Assembly (NCBI GenBank): GCA_963970005.1
Contig: CAXAMN010026694.1
Coordinates: forward strand, 593,175-657,174
Source of the DNA: Durusdinium trenchii
Lineage: Eukaryota > Sar > Dinophyceae > Suessiales > Symbiodiniaceae
Reading direction: 5' to 3'
DNA length: 64,000 nt
Part shown: positions 33,120-44,600 of the stretch, piece after piece
Layout of the letters: each line of letters starts with the position of its first letter
Position numbering within the stretch: position 1 is the first letter of the stretch
The notes under the pieces: model-generated
Databases searched by the model: none
Seen by the model: the letters and a program-made list of their open reading frames with translations, nothing else
Told to the model about the DNA's origin: nothing
Made by a program: the position numbers and the translations under genes

Positions 33120-34922
33120 CGCCCAAGCAGCGCTTCTCATGGGACTTGCAACAACTTTGAGTAGAACGATTGTATAACTTTGAATGGTGGATACACTTTA
33201 GGCTTCACCTGCAGTTTTCTAAAGTGGGAAGCAAGCTGCCGGCAAGGCTGAGACAAGCAAACCCATAAGTGACTTGGCGGTGAGCACAGTCAGGCTAGCC
33301 TTCAAGGAGGAACATAATGTCACCAATAAAGGAGAAGGATCCACAAGTCCAGAATGAAGGAAAAGAGACACAGAGAAGGCATGCACTATAAGTTGAGCCA
33401 CTGGAAAGGGTGTAAGAATGGCTAGGGGTCCAATCCCCACTTTGGAAACTATCCTGCACTTGCGAGAACTCACTGCCAATAATGTGTTTTTGGTGAAAGT
33501 GCAATCATGGGTTGGCTATGAATTGTGGGTTCAATAGATTTTTGGCATTTGGGGTCTTCTGGGAGTTAGTCCAGCAAGAGATTGCTTGATCAAGGATTCA
33601 CATCTATATATACATTGAAACATATTAATTAGGATCATGGACCCCTTTTTGATCCACTTGCTATGCCGGAAGCATTGTCCTGCCACAAGACCGCTAAAAA
33701 GAGGCGGAAAGGGCTTCCGTCTGAATAGGTTGTGGTTTTGATCGATATCTTTTTGACAGGTTTTGATTGTAAGATGTTGTAAGCCTGGTTAACTGCTTGT
33801 TTGGGTTTTGGACCGACGTTTGGGCCGAGGCTTGAAGAGACTGCCCTGCTGGGGAGTTGCGGTCTTGGGCTTCATTCTGGTCCGGGCACTAGATGTCGGC
33901 GCAAGAGATCCTCAAGATTTTCCTTGTTGTTCCATGCTTGACATGGAGGAAAAGCTAATTGGACAGATTCGTTACCGGAACAGTCTCTGCAATTAGGGCC
34001 AAGGTTTCTCGCTTCTCATCCAGAGACAACTCGAGACAAGCAGTGCCTGAGGTAATGATCCACCGAGTGGTCTTGAAAGAGTGCAGGCATCGAGTGAGTC
34101 CTGGGATGCTTGGGAGACTCACTCGAGTTGCTAGGTACATGCTTTTGGTTGGCATACTTTATGTACTTGTGGATACTTTCAGGATGTTTTTCGTCTTTTC
34201 CGCACCAATAGTATAGCACCTCCTCTCCGATGCACTCCCTGATACATTGGGGCGCTCGCTGGCGTGGACATGGCGAACCTCCCTGTCTCTGTACACATCG
34301 CGTTTCAAGCCAATGAATGAAACAACACTATGGAAGAGCATGACCACAAGTCACGCAATTGTGGTTTGTATAAGATGCCTGTGCATGGGCATGTCACGCT
34401 CTCATGCAAAACCAGCCCCTTCAAGGCTACCAGTGAGCACCATTACCAAGAGAACAGACTGGCAAATCGTGACGTATCATCATGAATGACGAATGAGTAT
34501 GTATGTTTGTCTATTTTTCTTCGGTAAAGTAGGCAAGGAGTTGTATCAGTGACCGAAACCGAAACACATGAGAACGATAAAATGTACAAGTTCTTTCTGT
34601 GCAGCAGCAGCTACAGCCACATGCGTGGACACCTGACTCAAGCCCAAGAAGCAGCTCCACACCCCAAAAACGCTGGTGGCATTTTCTTGATTTGATCACA
34701 AAAAACACTACAAAAAGACCCATATGTGTACTCACCTCTCAAATACCAACCGAAGATTCAATATGATGAGACTAGTTTGTTCACAAACAAGCCATCGCGT
34801 CTACTGGTCCAACTTGCAAGCCTTGATGCTAGAGAAAGGTAATTTAGGACTCTCTTGCCAACAACGTTGCCTCTCAAGCCGCACCAACCCCCAAAACAGC
34901 CGCAATCTCAATGTAATTTCAT
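33120..34922. other. No firm gene
   Basis: Contains a short + frame at about 33808-33996 with a hydrophobic helix (CWGVAVLGFILVRALDVG) that could be a signal anchor but lacks an ATG. Small open frames also occur on both strands. Nothing else is supported. Confidence 0.4.
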
Positions 34923-35501
34923 CTATTTATTCAGCGAATCATCGTGAACCCAACCCAGGCGCACGACCCAATCAAACAAGAGACTGCAGAGTGTTTTGCT
35001 GAGTCTATTCCAACTCAAACAATAAGCTTCGGGCGCCTTCACACGAAGGAAGCTTATTCCTTCCCCCCAAAGCCGGTTGAACATATCGAAAGCAACATTG
35101 CACAATCTAACAACATTCCGTAAGCGTCTTGGATGCAATCTGGACAACGACCACAGCACGAGGATCGACCAGAGGATGAAGGCAAAAAGTGTGAAGGAGT
35201 CCCAAACTGTCACAACGGGCCAAAGTAACATTGTTATTAACGACCTTGTTCGCACAAGCAAAGGCTCTAAGTTTGACAATTCATTAGCTTGAAAGCATAT
35301 GGCAAATACACATGTATGTCTTAGTGCTGCCGACAGCAGTTGGCAGCATTGGCAAGCCCCTCTTGAACAACATTTAGAAAGCAGATGGTAGACAAACAAT
35401 CCTATGCACAAGGCTTTGTTCATGTTTGGGATGTTCACCACAAAAGCCGGGATTTCCCAAGTATTGTGCTGACTACTCAAGCACAATTTTTGACCTCCCA
35501 C
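34923..35501 (-). CDS. Possible minus-strand membrane protein
   Basis: A minus-strand frame of 192 codons. Its middle part has two strong hydrophobic spans (RSLITMLLWPVVTVWDS, then FTLFAFILWSILVLWSLS) followed by a basic stretch (RLHPRRLRNVVRL), as in a multi-span membrane protein obeying the positive-inside rule. It has no ATG at its true start in this frame context and no named family. It would be one of the few minus-strand genes in the window. Confidence 0.4.
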   Translation of the reverse strand: MGGQKLCLSSQHNTWEIPAFVVNIPNMNKALCIGLFVYHLLSKCCSRGACQCCQLLSAALRHTCVFAICFQANELSNLEPLLVRTRSLITMLLWPVVTVWDSFTLFAFILWSILVLWSLSRLHPRRLRNVVRLCNVAFDMFNRLWGEGISFLRVKAPEAYCLSWNRLSKTLCSLLFDWVVRLGWVHDDSLNK

Positions 35502-36770
35502 TGCTCTTCAATGCGCCACCAGGGCGTTAGTTCATACACACGCATGTAGTATGATCATATATGATCCATGAGCCTTCAAACAGGTCGGCAGAGAAATACA
35601 TGCAGTCTTGCCGACCAGTCGGAGTCTTTGCCAAGCTGGAGCTTCTGCCACCGCTTCGGCAGGCTCCAGTTGCCACCGCCCCGCTTTACCGTCTTTTTGC
35701 ATGCATCGATCTTTCTGATCCTCAGCCTCCCGGCAGAAGCGTCGTTTCGACCTGTTCTTTTTGGCCAGTCTATGAGGTTCACGACTTGTTTGACAGATCT
35801 TCCATCGCAGAGACTTGCCAATAGCTAGTTTCTTCCGCATGGCGGAACTAGGCGGAACTATATAACTTTGTACAATAAGGAGTCTTGAAGTCTTGCTTGT
35901 AAGGATGATGGCATGGCTGGCGCTGGTTAGTTCTTCACATCATTGTTCATTTGTACCATTTTGGTCCCTGGTCCTCATGGGGTCCTGAATCAGGTTTCCT
36001 TTCAGGTCTTTGGGGGGAATTGCTCCCAGGTCAATTTCTCCCACCAACGAAGTTTCCATCTGAGCAGAATGTAAAAGTCATTCTGCTTGTGGCTCGGAAG
36101 CTCAGAGCAACTTTGACACACTCTGCAAACATTCAGCAGATGGAAGAGACGTCAGGAGGGGGTCACTTCGACAGAGCTGAATTTGGGGCAGAGGAAACTC
36201 GAGAAACTTCTAGTAGTGCCAGTACCTTGCTTTTTTGGACACTCCTTTGGGCATCGAGCTTTTTTCGATTGCCGAACTCAGGGTGCCTTGGAGTTCTTTG
36301 GCTGGGCTGCGCTACAAAATGTGGTGGCAGTGGCCGCTTGGTGGCAGTGGCTGCGTGGTAGGCCCGTGCAGCGTGGTGAATCTTTGAAGCTGGAGGAAGC
36401 ACGTTTGAACCAATAGGTTTCAGGGGTGACACGAAGCATTTGGTCAAGCTTAAATGAACGTAACTTCTCATTCTTTTTTCAGGCTGGTCACCTTGGCAGG
36501 GGTGCTCAGTCATGACACTGCGGATGCGCTTGTTTGGGGATTTTCAGGGTACATGCTACGCATGCTACGTGGCAGATTTAGCATGTTTTAAGAATTACTA
36601 TATTACTATTATATAAATGAAAAAGGCACAGATGTTCAACAAAGCGATTCAGTATGCGTGTGCGTGTATTAACATTTCTTAACGAAGACATAGTTCAGCA
36701 GAGTTCTGCTCCAAGGTGTGTCAGCAGCGCTGCTCTCTGGCGTCTCCTTGGTGCGGGTGTTTTATCAGTT
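35502..36770. other. No firm gene; a few coding-like fragments
   Basis: Fragments such as NVKVILLVARKLRATLTHSA (+, about 36065-36125) and LVTLAGVLSHDTADALVWG (+, about 36484-36540, behind TTTTTTCAG) are protein-like. A third near 36390 (SLKLEEAR) echoes the start of the helix protein at 41615 (QLKLEEAR). None has two clear borders. Confidence 0.35.
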
Positions 36771-36771
36771 A

Positions 36772-36852
36772 GCTTCTTGTTACTAGTAGTAAGGCACCTG
36801 TTCCTAGTAGCGTGGCACCTGTTACTACTAGTAAGGCACCTGTTACTACTTG
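36772..36852. repeat. ACTAG-rich repeat cluster
   Basis: Three units of TTGTTACTACTAGTAAGGCACC type, giving a false Leu-rich frame. Confidence 0.85.
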
Positions 36853-37349
36853 CGGTTTTGTTTGTTTTTTTGCTCGATTTCCTTGTGCAAAACAAACAAC
36901 GAACGATTTCGATGTCTCAGCACGGGACGTCGATTCGATCGCTCCGATCGCTCCGCTCAGCTGGTGACGTTGGCAAGCGCCAAGCTGCTGCTGCGGAGCC
37001 ACGTGAAAGCAACTGCTTGGATCGGTGCTGCGCGCCTCGGTGGAAGAGGTGGAGTCTCCCATCCAAACAACATAATTGTAATATACACATATAATCACAA
37101 TGTATATATGTATATATGTAATATTATATATGTATATGTATACAAAGTTACTTGGTTTAGAACCTGTAAAGCAAAGAGCACAAGCGACAGATCATAGGAC
37201 ATGATCGAAGCAGACTTTGACAATCAATGCCATATCAAGCCGGCTTATCAACACGTTTTCTTGGAACCCAAGAATGGTCATATATCTCATGACTGTGAGC
37301 GAATACCAACCTTTGTTACACAAAAGAATAAGAACAAAAAATGCCTTTG

Positions 37350-37430
37350 GAGGCCATTGCCATCAGTGCCAGGAGGCCATCGCTAGTAGGTTGAAGGCCA
37401 TCGCTCTTAGCTTGGAGGCCACTCGCTACG
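37350..37430. repeat. GGAGGCCATCGCTA repeat cluster
   Basis: Four degenerate units including AGGAGGCCATCGCTAGTAGG. Another two-unit cluster is at 37795-37848. Confidence 0.8.
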
Positions 37431-37871
37431 AAAAAAACCCGCACATCGGGTCACGCTGAGGATCGTTGCGCTCGGCGTTGGAGCCGCGGGGCCCGTGCAC
37501 GCTTTGCTGAAGCCCGAGAATCGACGAACAACGAAAAAAGCGAGACATCGGAGACGTACTCAAAGGAATCCCATCTCCAACCACTCAGGATTTCAAGGGA
37601 TTTCAGTTCCCATGATGCAGTGGGAAACGAAAAAGGTATTCAATCTGCCCTTCCTTACCTCTCACAGGCACTTAAGTTCCTCAACATGCTCTACAAAGTC
37701 AGCTGAATCTCCCCCTACCGGGACCCAGAAATCATATGGGCTCTGGGCGTTTGATTGCATTGCAAGTGCGCGAGATGCCCCTGCCTCATACAATGTAGAG
37801 GCCATCGCTACTAGACTGGAGGCTATCGCTACTAGGGTGGATACAGTTTGTTGAGTATCATGTCCGATCAC

Positions 37872-37881
37872 NNNNNNNNNN
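37872..37881. other. Assembly gap (10 N)
   Basis: Ten Ns shortly after a GGCCATCGCTACTAG cluster, so a repeat probably caused the break. Confidence 0.99.
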
Positions 37882-38513
37882 GCCATCAGAGGTCAATGGC
37901 TTCAAGCCCCGCCCATGTCGCCTTGCTTTGTACCCGCCACAGATTTCTTGTGCACGCTTGATTGGGTCCAGAAAGTAAAACACCGTTGAAGTTGAGACAG
38001 CCTAGATAGGTTTCTTTGCACAGACATCAACTTGAAGACAGACACCTTTTGGCAACCTTTGTTTTGCTCATTCAATGAATGAGACTCTGACAACAGTTGG
38101 TATTTCGACAGAACGCACTATCTAGGCTTATCAAACAAGGACATGACATGGATAGCACGCAGCTCTGCAGTCCCTCACACGCTCCAAATGGCAGAAGGTG
38201 ATCATTGGCTTGCTTTGACCATCCCCAGGTGCTGCTCTCTTCACCACCAGTTTGGCACTGACTGGCAAGGAGGCCCTTCTTTTGGAAGCTACTAGTAGCT
38301 CCTGGCCTTACGAAGGGAGCAAGAAGCTACGAACGGAACAAAGGGCATCGCTATTCGAGTCCGGAGCGTTCGGACGGAAGGTGCCCGGCGACCGGGTCGA
38401 TGACGTTGGCAGGTGCTTTTCTCCGGCAGAGCACCCCTTTCTGTAGCTTCAGCCGCTCACCCAGAGCTGCTTCATTCACTTGTATGAGCATAAGGAGAAG
38501 ATAGGACAAGCAG

Positions 38514-38632
38514 GTGGATTGCCTCAGTGCCAAGGTGGCTTGTTTGGCTTCCTTCGCACAACTGCTAGCCTTGGCCCTGCCAGAGGCACCGAATAACTGT
38601 GCTGACCAGATTTTCACTGAAGACGAATGGCA
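38514..38632 (+). CDS. Candidate exon of an unrecognised gene
   Basis: The frame reads CLSAKVACLASFAQLLALAL, then PNNCADQIFTEDEWQ, up to a possible GC donor. A hydrophobic helix followed by an acidic segment is protein-like. The acceptor is not unique and no family is assigned. Confidence 0.4.
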
Positions 38633-38777
38633 GCAAACATACAGAATCATTCAATTTCCAACGCCCAACGTTCACAGTTTTTGGGATTTGATGTTGGAGC
38701 TTGTTCCTTGCACAACTTCAAGATTTTGTTACAGTGGACGATGGATACTAGTTGATACTAGTCGGCTAGTTGACTAG

Positions 38778-39425
38778 TTGGATTAAAGTGACAGTGGCTT
38801 GATCGGCTTTCGTAAGGTCTTGCGGCTACATAGCTTCCCTGGCACCTTGGAGTTGGCGCAAATCATCGTTGGCCCAGCACCAAGGCGATGTGGACTGTGC
38901 AACTTTACATGAGGAAAAAGTCAGGAAGCTTTTGAGTTCGCCCTAAGACACGGCAGCCGGCAAAGCAAGCGGATCGTAGAAATGGCATCATATGCCTGAA
39001 AGCCAAAAGGTTCGACACTAAAGTGACACCAAAAATAGAGTCCGCGAGAAATGAGCCAAACTCTTTTCGGATAAATATTTGTTGTTGTGTTTTTGATGTG
39101 GGTCAACCTCTGGAACATTCTGATGGATGTATGTTTGAAACAACGAGAATTTGGCTGCCAGGATAGCGAATCTGAGTTGGCCTGCCTACGTCTATGTCGA
39201 GCAGCTGAGTTGATTTTTATATTGCAGCGAATGAATCCAACCGGATATCACTGGTTCGATTCTGGAGAAGCACTGGCGGTAGACAAACCACAACTCCCAT
39301 CATATACATGGATAGTAAACTTTTCTCAACCCCACCATCATTCGAAGTTCGGATGTTTTCTACTCCAGTTTTGGCACTACCAAAGGTGCCAGAAAGGGAA
39401 TCCAATGTGACCCCCTCACTGCCAG
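38778..39425. other. No gene recognised
   Basis: Presumed intron or intergenic sequence before the exon at 39426. Short frames occur only. Confidence 0.4.
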
Positions 39426-39623
39426 ATCCTTGGAAGCGCCTTCCTGCGCTACACCTTCACCTGGTCCCTGCGCACTGCAAACGCTCCCACAGCCGGGGCC
39501 CCGAAGCACTTGGACTTCTGCGGTACCGGCTTTGAAGTGGAAATGCAAAACGGAGCTTGGAGTTTTGATGAGTTTTACTTGACAAAGGGAGTGTCAAGAC
39601 TTCCGGTCAGCAAAGGTGTCTAG
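39426..39623 (+). CDS. Probable terminal exon of an unrecognised gene
   Basis: Follows CTCACTGCCAG and runs 65 codons to TAG. It reads ILGSAFLRYTFTWSLRTANA, then HLDFCGTGFEVEMQNGAWSF and DEFYLTKGVSRLP. Composition is strongly protein-like and aromatic-rich, with GC-ending codons unlike the surrounding intronic DNA. I recognise no family. Upstream exons were not found. Confidence 0.6.
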   Translation: MLGSAFLRYTFTWSLRTANAPTAGAPKHLDFCGTGFEVEMQNGAWSFDEFYLTKGVSRLPVSKGV

Positions 39624-39942
39624 TGGCCGCTTCTGTCGGCATGTACCGCTGCTCGATCAAACATCTTTGTCACTTTGCAACGGAGGTTGCCATCCTGAGC
39701 CACAGTTACCTTCCCAATCGGAGATCACATCAGAATCTAATCGCTCAAACATCACATCTTTCGCCACTGCGAAGTCGGATGCGGGACCGAACAGCCAAGG
39801 AGGAGGTTCACATGTGGCAGGCACATGTTCATCCTTCACATGAGTCATGACTATTGATTTTTGTTTTACCTGTTAGGATGTGTTTGATGGAACTGGTATG
39901 CATACAATATTCATCAATATTCAATTTAAAACACATATCGCT

Positions 39943-40016
39943 TTAGGTTGGAGGCCATCGCTACTAGGTCGGAGGCCATAGCTCTTGGGCTGGAGGCCAT
40001 CGCTTTTGGGTTGGAT
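39943..40016. repeat. GGTTGGAGGCCATCGCT repeat cluster
   Basis: Four tandem 22-24 base units with small changes (CTACTAGG, CTCTTGGG, CTTTTGGG between units). Confidence 0.85.
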
Positions 40017-41614
40017 GTTTTTCATATAATGCTCAATATCTCATCATATTTGGTAGTCATCCCGCCTTCGCAGACCTCCAAGGTGCAGCTGGTGAATGCA
40101 GTTGCAGTGCCTTTTGGTTCAGCCTTGCTGATGCTTCTTTCGCTGGGTGGCCAAGTTTCAATGGCACTGTGACCTTCCAATGGACTTCGAGACTTTTCAG
40201 CCTTCACATGATTTTTCAGGTACAAATGGTGGGAACAAAGGATACACTTCCAGTTATTCTTGCTCAGACACTGATCCGAGCACTATTTGTACTACTTAGC
40301 CAGTGATCAGCTTACGTTCTTTTTTGAATCTCGGTTCGGCAACCTCGACCTTGGTCAGATCTAGGCAGACAGTCAGACAATTCAGCCTATCACGATCTAT
40401 GAATCATCAATCAAACCAGTGGAACCAATCATATGTGCCATGGTCGCTTGATCATGGCGCAAATCGAAAAAGAATGGCTAGATCGAGATGGCTTGTTCAT
40501 CCGCGGTATCCAAGGCACGCGCCCATCTCCGATCAGAGCCTGTGTGCGTCACAGCCTAATTCGCTTGACCAATGATTCTGAACACTGTGGATGACCTACC
40601 GCCATTGTTATGTTGTCTACCATAAAATGGAGTGAAAGAGATGTCATGGCTGCTCTGGGCACCGCAAGTGGTTGAACACTTAAGCAAGGGTTGGAGGTTG
40701 ATAGCAAAATGCGAACAGTTGCACAACTGAAGTGATAGGGGACAATTTCGCGCTATACATATACTACATTTATATTCAATAAACAATCTGCAGCATGTCT
40801 TTTTTGCACATTTCCAGAAGACCGTCCAGTTGAACAAAGGGAACAACTTCTGAAATCGAAGCATCGAGAGAGGAAACTCCTGAGACCCGAAGACTCGAGC
40901 ACGCGAGACCTGCGCTGTGACCGGTTTGGGGCCTTTGGGCGTTTGGGGTTGGAGTCTGGAGGGGTGGGCCGGTGGACGCTGGTGGGGTGGGGTATGGGGG
41001 AGGGGTCATCAAGACCGTGGAAGTGTAGTTGTTGTGTTTTTTCTTTCGCTTAAGTGTGTCACGAGAAAGTGTGTGTTGCATATTTCGGTGGGGTTGTCTG
41101 GAGAACATGATCACACGCGACAAGACGACAAGCACTAATGCAGCCACACCATCACAATTCCGGTCAAATCCTATTCACAGCTCCCACATCAGACACATCG
41201 CATCACAACACCGCGTGTGAAATTTCCGGCCTCCGGCCCCGTGTGGAATAGACTTGTAGTGGTGGATATGATGGTGCCACCCTCATGCATGGAAGAAACG
41301 GCCTCGGAACGATTCGCGGGGTAACATGAGGTTATCAATTTGCACAGTGGGAAGCTTCATCTTCTTCCTGGATCAAGGGCCACTGATGAAGGCCGGGTGT
41401 GATAGACGACCGACAGCATGACCGCTGTGATCAGTCTTGGCACTAAATAGCATCGAGATGGTGCAAGCATGTGCAAACACAGTTGCTCAACGTGGCCTAC
41501 CAAGACTCTTGTTGTATCAAACTTTTGATGGCGGTTTGTGTCGCAATAGTAGAAGTTCTAAACAGCTTTGGCATGTGGTCTCCTCATCAGGCATCTGAGC
41601 TTTTCAAAGGCACC
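40017..41614. other. No firm gene
   Basis: About 1.6 kb before the helix-protein gene. It includes a G-rich stretch at 40917-41010. Open frames are short and unsupported. Sequence just upstream of 41615 (reading ASELFKGT in frame) could be extra coding sequence of the next gene. Confidence 0.4.
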
Positions 41615-44600
41615 ATGAGTCAGGAGCAGTTGAAGCTGGAAGAGGCCCGTTTCCGCCTGAAGAGGTTTCAACATGCTTTTAGACGTTCCGATTTCAGTCC
41701 TAAACTGATCTTCGATGAGACAACTCATTCACAAAAACCAATGTATATAAATACTGGTGGAAGAGGAAGGAACTAAGAAACGTACAAGCCCAGGCTTGGA
41801 AGCAACAGAAAGCTGCCAAGGCAAAGCAAGCAGAAGAGGCTGCAGAGAGGGAGTTTCAGCAGCTGCTACTCGTTTCACCGCGAGGTTCAGCATCAGAGCC
41901 ATGAGTCTTCCTCCGAACTCCCAGCCTGCTAGCCCGTGATTCTTGGCGACCGACGGTTACTTACATCGAAGTCATCACATCGAAGTTCATCAGCCAGTTG
42001 TGTCAACGCTTACTATCTGAATCTATCTGACGTTTCTCAGATCCTTCTCGTGGCTAGTCACCTAGTTTTTGGCAAACAAGATAGATGATCAACCTGGAAC
42101 CTTGCATTCAGGAGCGTGAGCGTCAAGCGAAGGCTGCGAAGGAGAAAGAGGTGGACTGGCTGGATCCAACTGACGATTCGTGCCGTCATCGTCCTGCAAA
42201 GTCGAAAGAAACCCCTGTTGATTCCTATCAGCTGTAGGCACTGTAGACTTGGTTGCGTTGACTGAGGAGCAAAGGAAAAAGGCGAAAGAATTGGAGCAAC
42301 AAAAACTCTTGGAAAAAGAGGCGGCTCAGAAGAAGGAAAAGGAAGAGCAGCAGAAGAAGAAAGAGGCTCCAATGTTTGAGATTCCACATGCATCCGGTCC
42401 ATCCACCACAGCCTTCGAAACAGGATGGACGCGATGTTCGGCCACCAGTTTGCAGAATGATAGAACAGAACAGGGCTACAAATATTTATATACAGCTGCA
42501 TACACGATGTTACATGTGCTTTTGCTTAATGCCTCCCTTTGTTGTGGCAAGAACTGCAACGTAGATCTCCCTTCCGAAGCACTTCTGCACAAAGCACTGC
42601 ATGAATCTCTTCTTGTGCCAGTACTGGAATGGGACCTTTTAGTCAGATTTAATGTGACTCTGGGTACTTTTCACCGAACATTGATTCTGTGAAAGACACC
42701 CTTGAGGAAGAGCAAAAGCGCAAAGAGGAAGAACGCCTCAAAGCAGCAGCTGAAAAGAAGAAGTTGCAGGACTTGGAACATTGAAGGGCAAAGCGAACAT
42801 TTGTTACATTTACACAGTTGCTTACGCGTAGAAAGAACACCTAACCTACAGGAACACTGGTTGAATGTTTCGGCTGTGGTACATCAAAAGTGCCACTTTT
42901 GCACCGTTTGCATTGATAGCGTCAGTCCAGCCAAAGTCGATCCAAGTCTAATTCGACACGTCAGATCTCAAAGATTTGACAGACCGAGATGAACGTTCTT
43001 GGTTCTAAGTTGAGCAAGGGGTTATAGTTAAAGTTCTTCTCAAATACTATCCCGCATTTGCTTCAACAAGAAAAGCAGGGACTGCCCCAATCCAACAGTG
43101 CAACAATCTAACATCCAGGACTATATCAACCAAACAAGCCAGACTATTCAAGTCAGGGATCAACCAAGCGCAGTCACCAATTGTTCACTTGTATTTTAGC
43201 CTTTAGATATCTATAGGTCGCGTTCGATTGATTCCTTTGTTTGTTTGGTTTTGCTTTGCTTTGTGTTCATTGGAGTTTGGTGCCTTGAATCTAACTGAAT
43301 CAAAACCCTTCTCTCCATGTTGCCCTTCTTCGCTACTTGACGCACTTTTAGGAAGCGCTTTATACTCCACACTTTACATCACTTTACGGTTTGTTATCTA
43401 CACAAGCTTTACTCTCCGCCGCTCACTCTGCTCTCTTCTACGCAGAGCAGAGTGTTGCGAAGTGATTGTCCGAGTACTTTTGTCCTCTACGATCAGGCCT
43501 TGGTTGATGGAGGCTGCGCAAAGCAAGGCTAATAGTGGTAGAAACTCTACTTGGATGCCAATGCTCCGTCCTTTGCTGGAAGTCTGCGACCGGGCAAGGT
43601 CACCCGTCTCAGCCTTCGAGGCAACAAGATTAGATTCAACGCTGTATCACCACCCTGAGACAGCGACTTCCCATCTAATAGCGTCCTAGTCCTAGCATTT
43701 TTAAATAGCATGCTACAGTATGCTTTTGCATCAACATGGATGCATGTGGCTCATGTGTCTCTATGTGTGCCAGAAGTATCTACTTTGACACCCTACTGTG
43801 CGAGGAAGAAAAGCAGGCAAAGAAGGAGGAAGAGAGGAAGAAAGCAGAAGAGGAGCGTCGAAAGAAGCAAGAGGAGTATCAGAGGAGATACACTCAGATG
43901 AACTGGTTCGCCTAAATGCCTAATTCTTTTAATCCGGTCGTTGAAATCTTTTCTATTGCTCATTTCTATCCTGCTTGGCCGACTTGCTAGTGTGACCGAA
44001 CTGAATCGTATCCCAAAGCACATGAGATCACTGAAAACGAACATGAATGCTGCAGCTGCTACACGCTCTCGGCAAAATGCAGCTGCTTTTGGTGTACTGA
44101 AAATTTGAGTCAAGGGGCAAATCAATGTCGGAGGGACGTCTTTGGCAAGTGTTCGCATTGCCACGAGGATGAAGGCAGAAGAAGAGAAGAAGGCAATTGC
44201 GGAGAAGCAGCGGAAAGAGGAGGAGAAAAAGCAGCAGGAAGAAGCCAAGCAGCAGAAGATAGAGGCTGATCGAAAAGCAAAGGAGGAGAAGCGGAAAGAG
44301 CAGGAGCGAATAGCGGAGGAGAAGAAGGCTGAAGAAGCTCGTAAACGAGAGGAAGAGAAGCAAAAGAAGCAAGAGGAGGCCAAACAAGCTGAGGCCAGCG
44401 TTATGCTTTGCGGCAGGTCTTGGTCCTTGTTGCCAAACATATTGTTCAGTAAGTATGGTGGTTGACTCAGGTTGACTAGAAAGTGCCCATAAGGTCTAGA
44501 GTCTGGAGTCGAAATGCAGCTCTTGGATAGATGATCTCAAAACGACTACTGTAACTATGAGTAATAATGCGAGGAGATTAAGAAAGCAGAAGAAGAGCGC

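Noticed and set aside
43228..43689. 153-codon + frame in a helix-protein intron
   Set aside because: Composition is poor over most of it. Only 43542-43643, in a different frame, has paired splice signals and a domain-like pattern.
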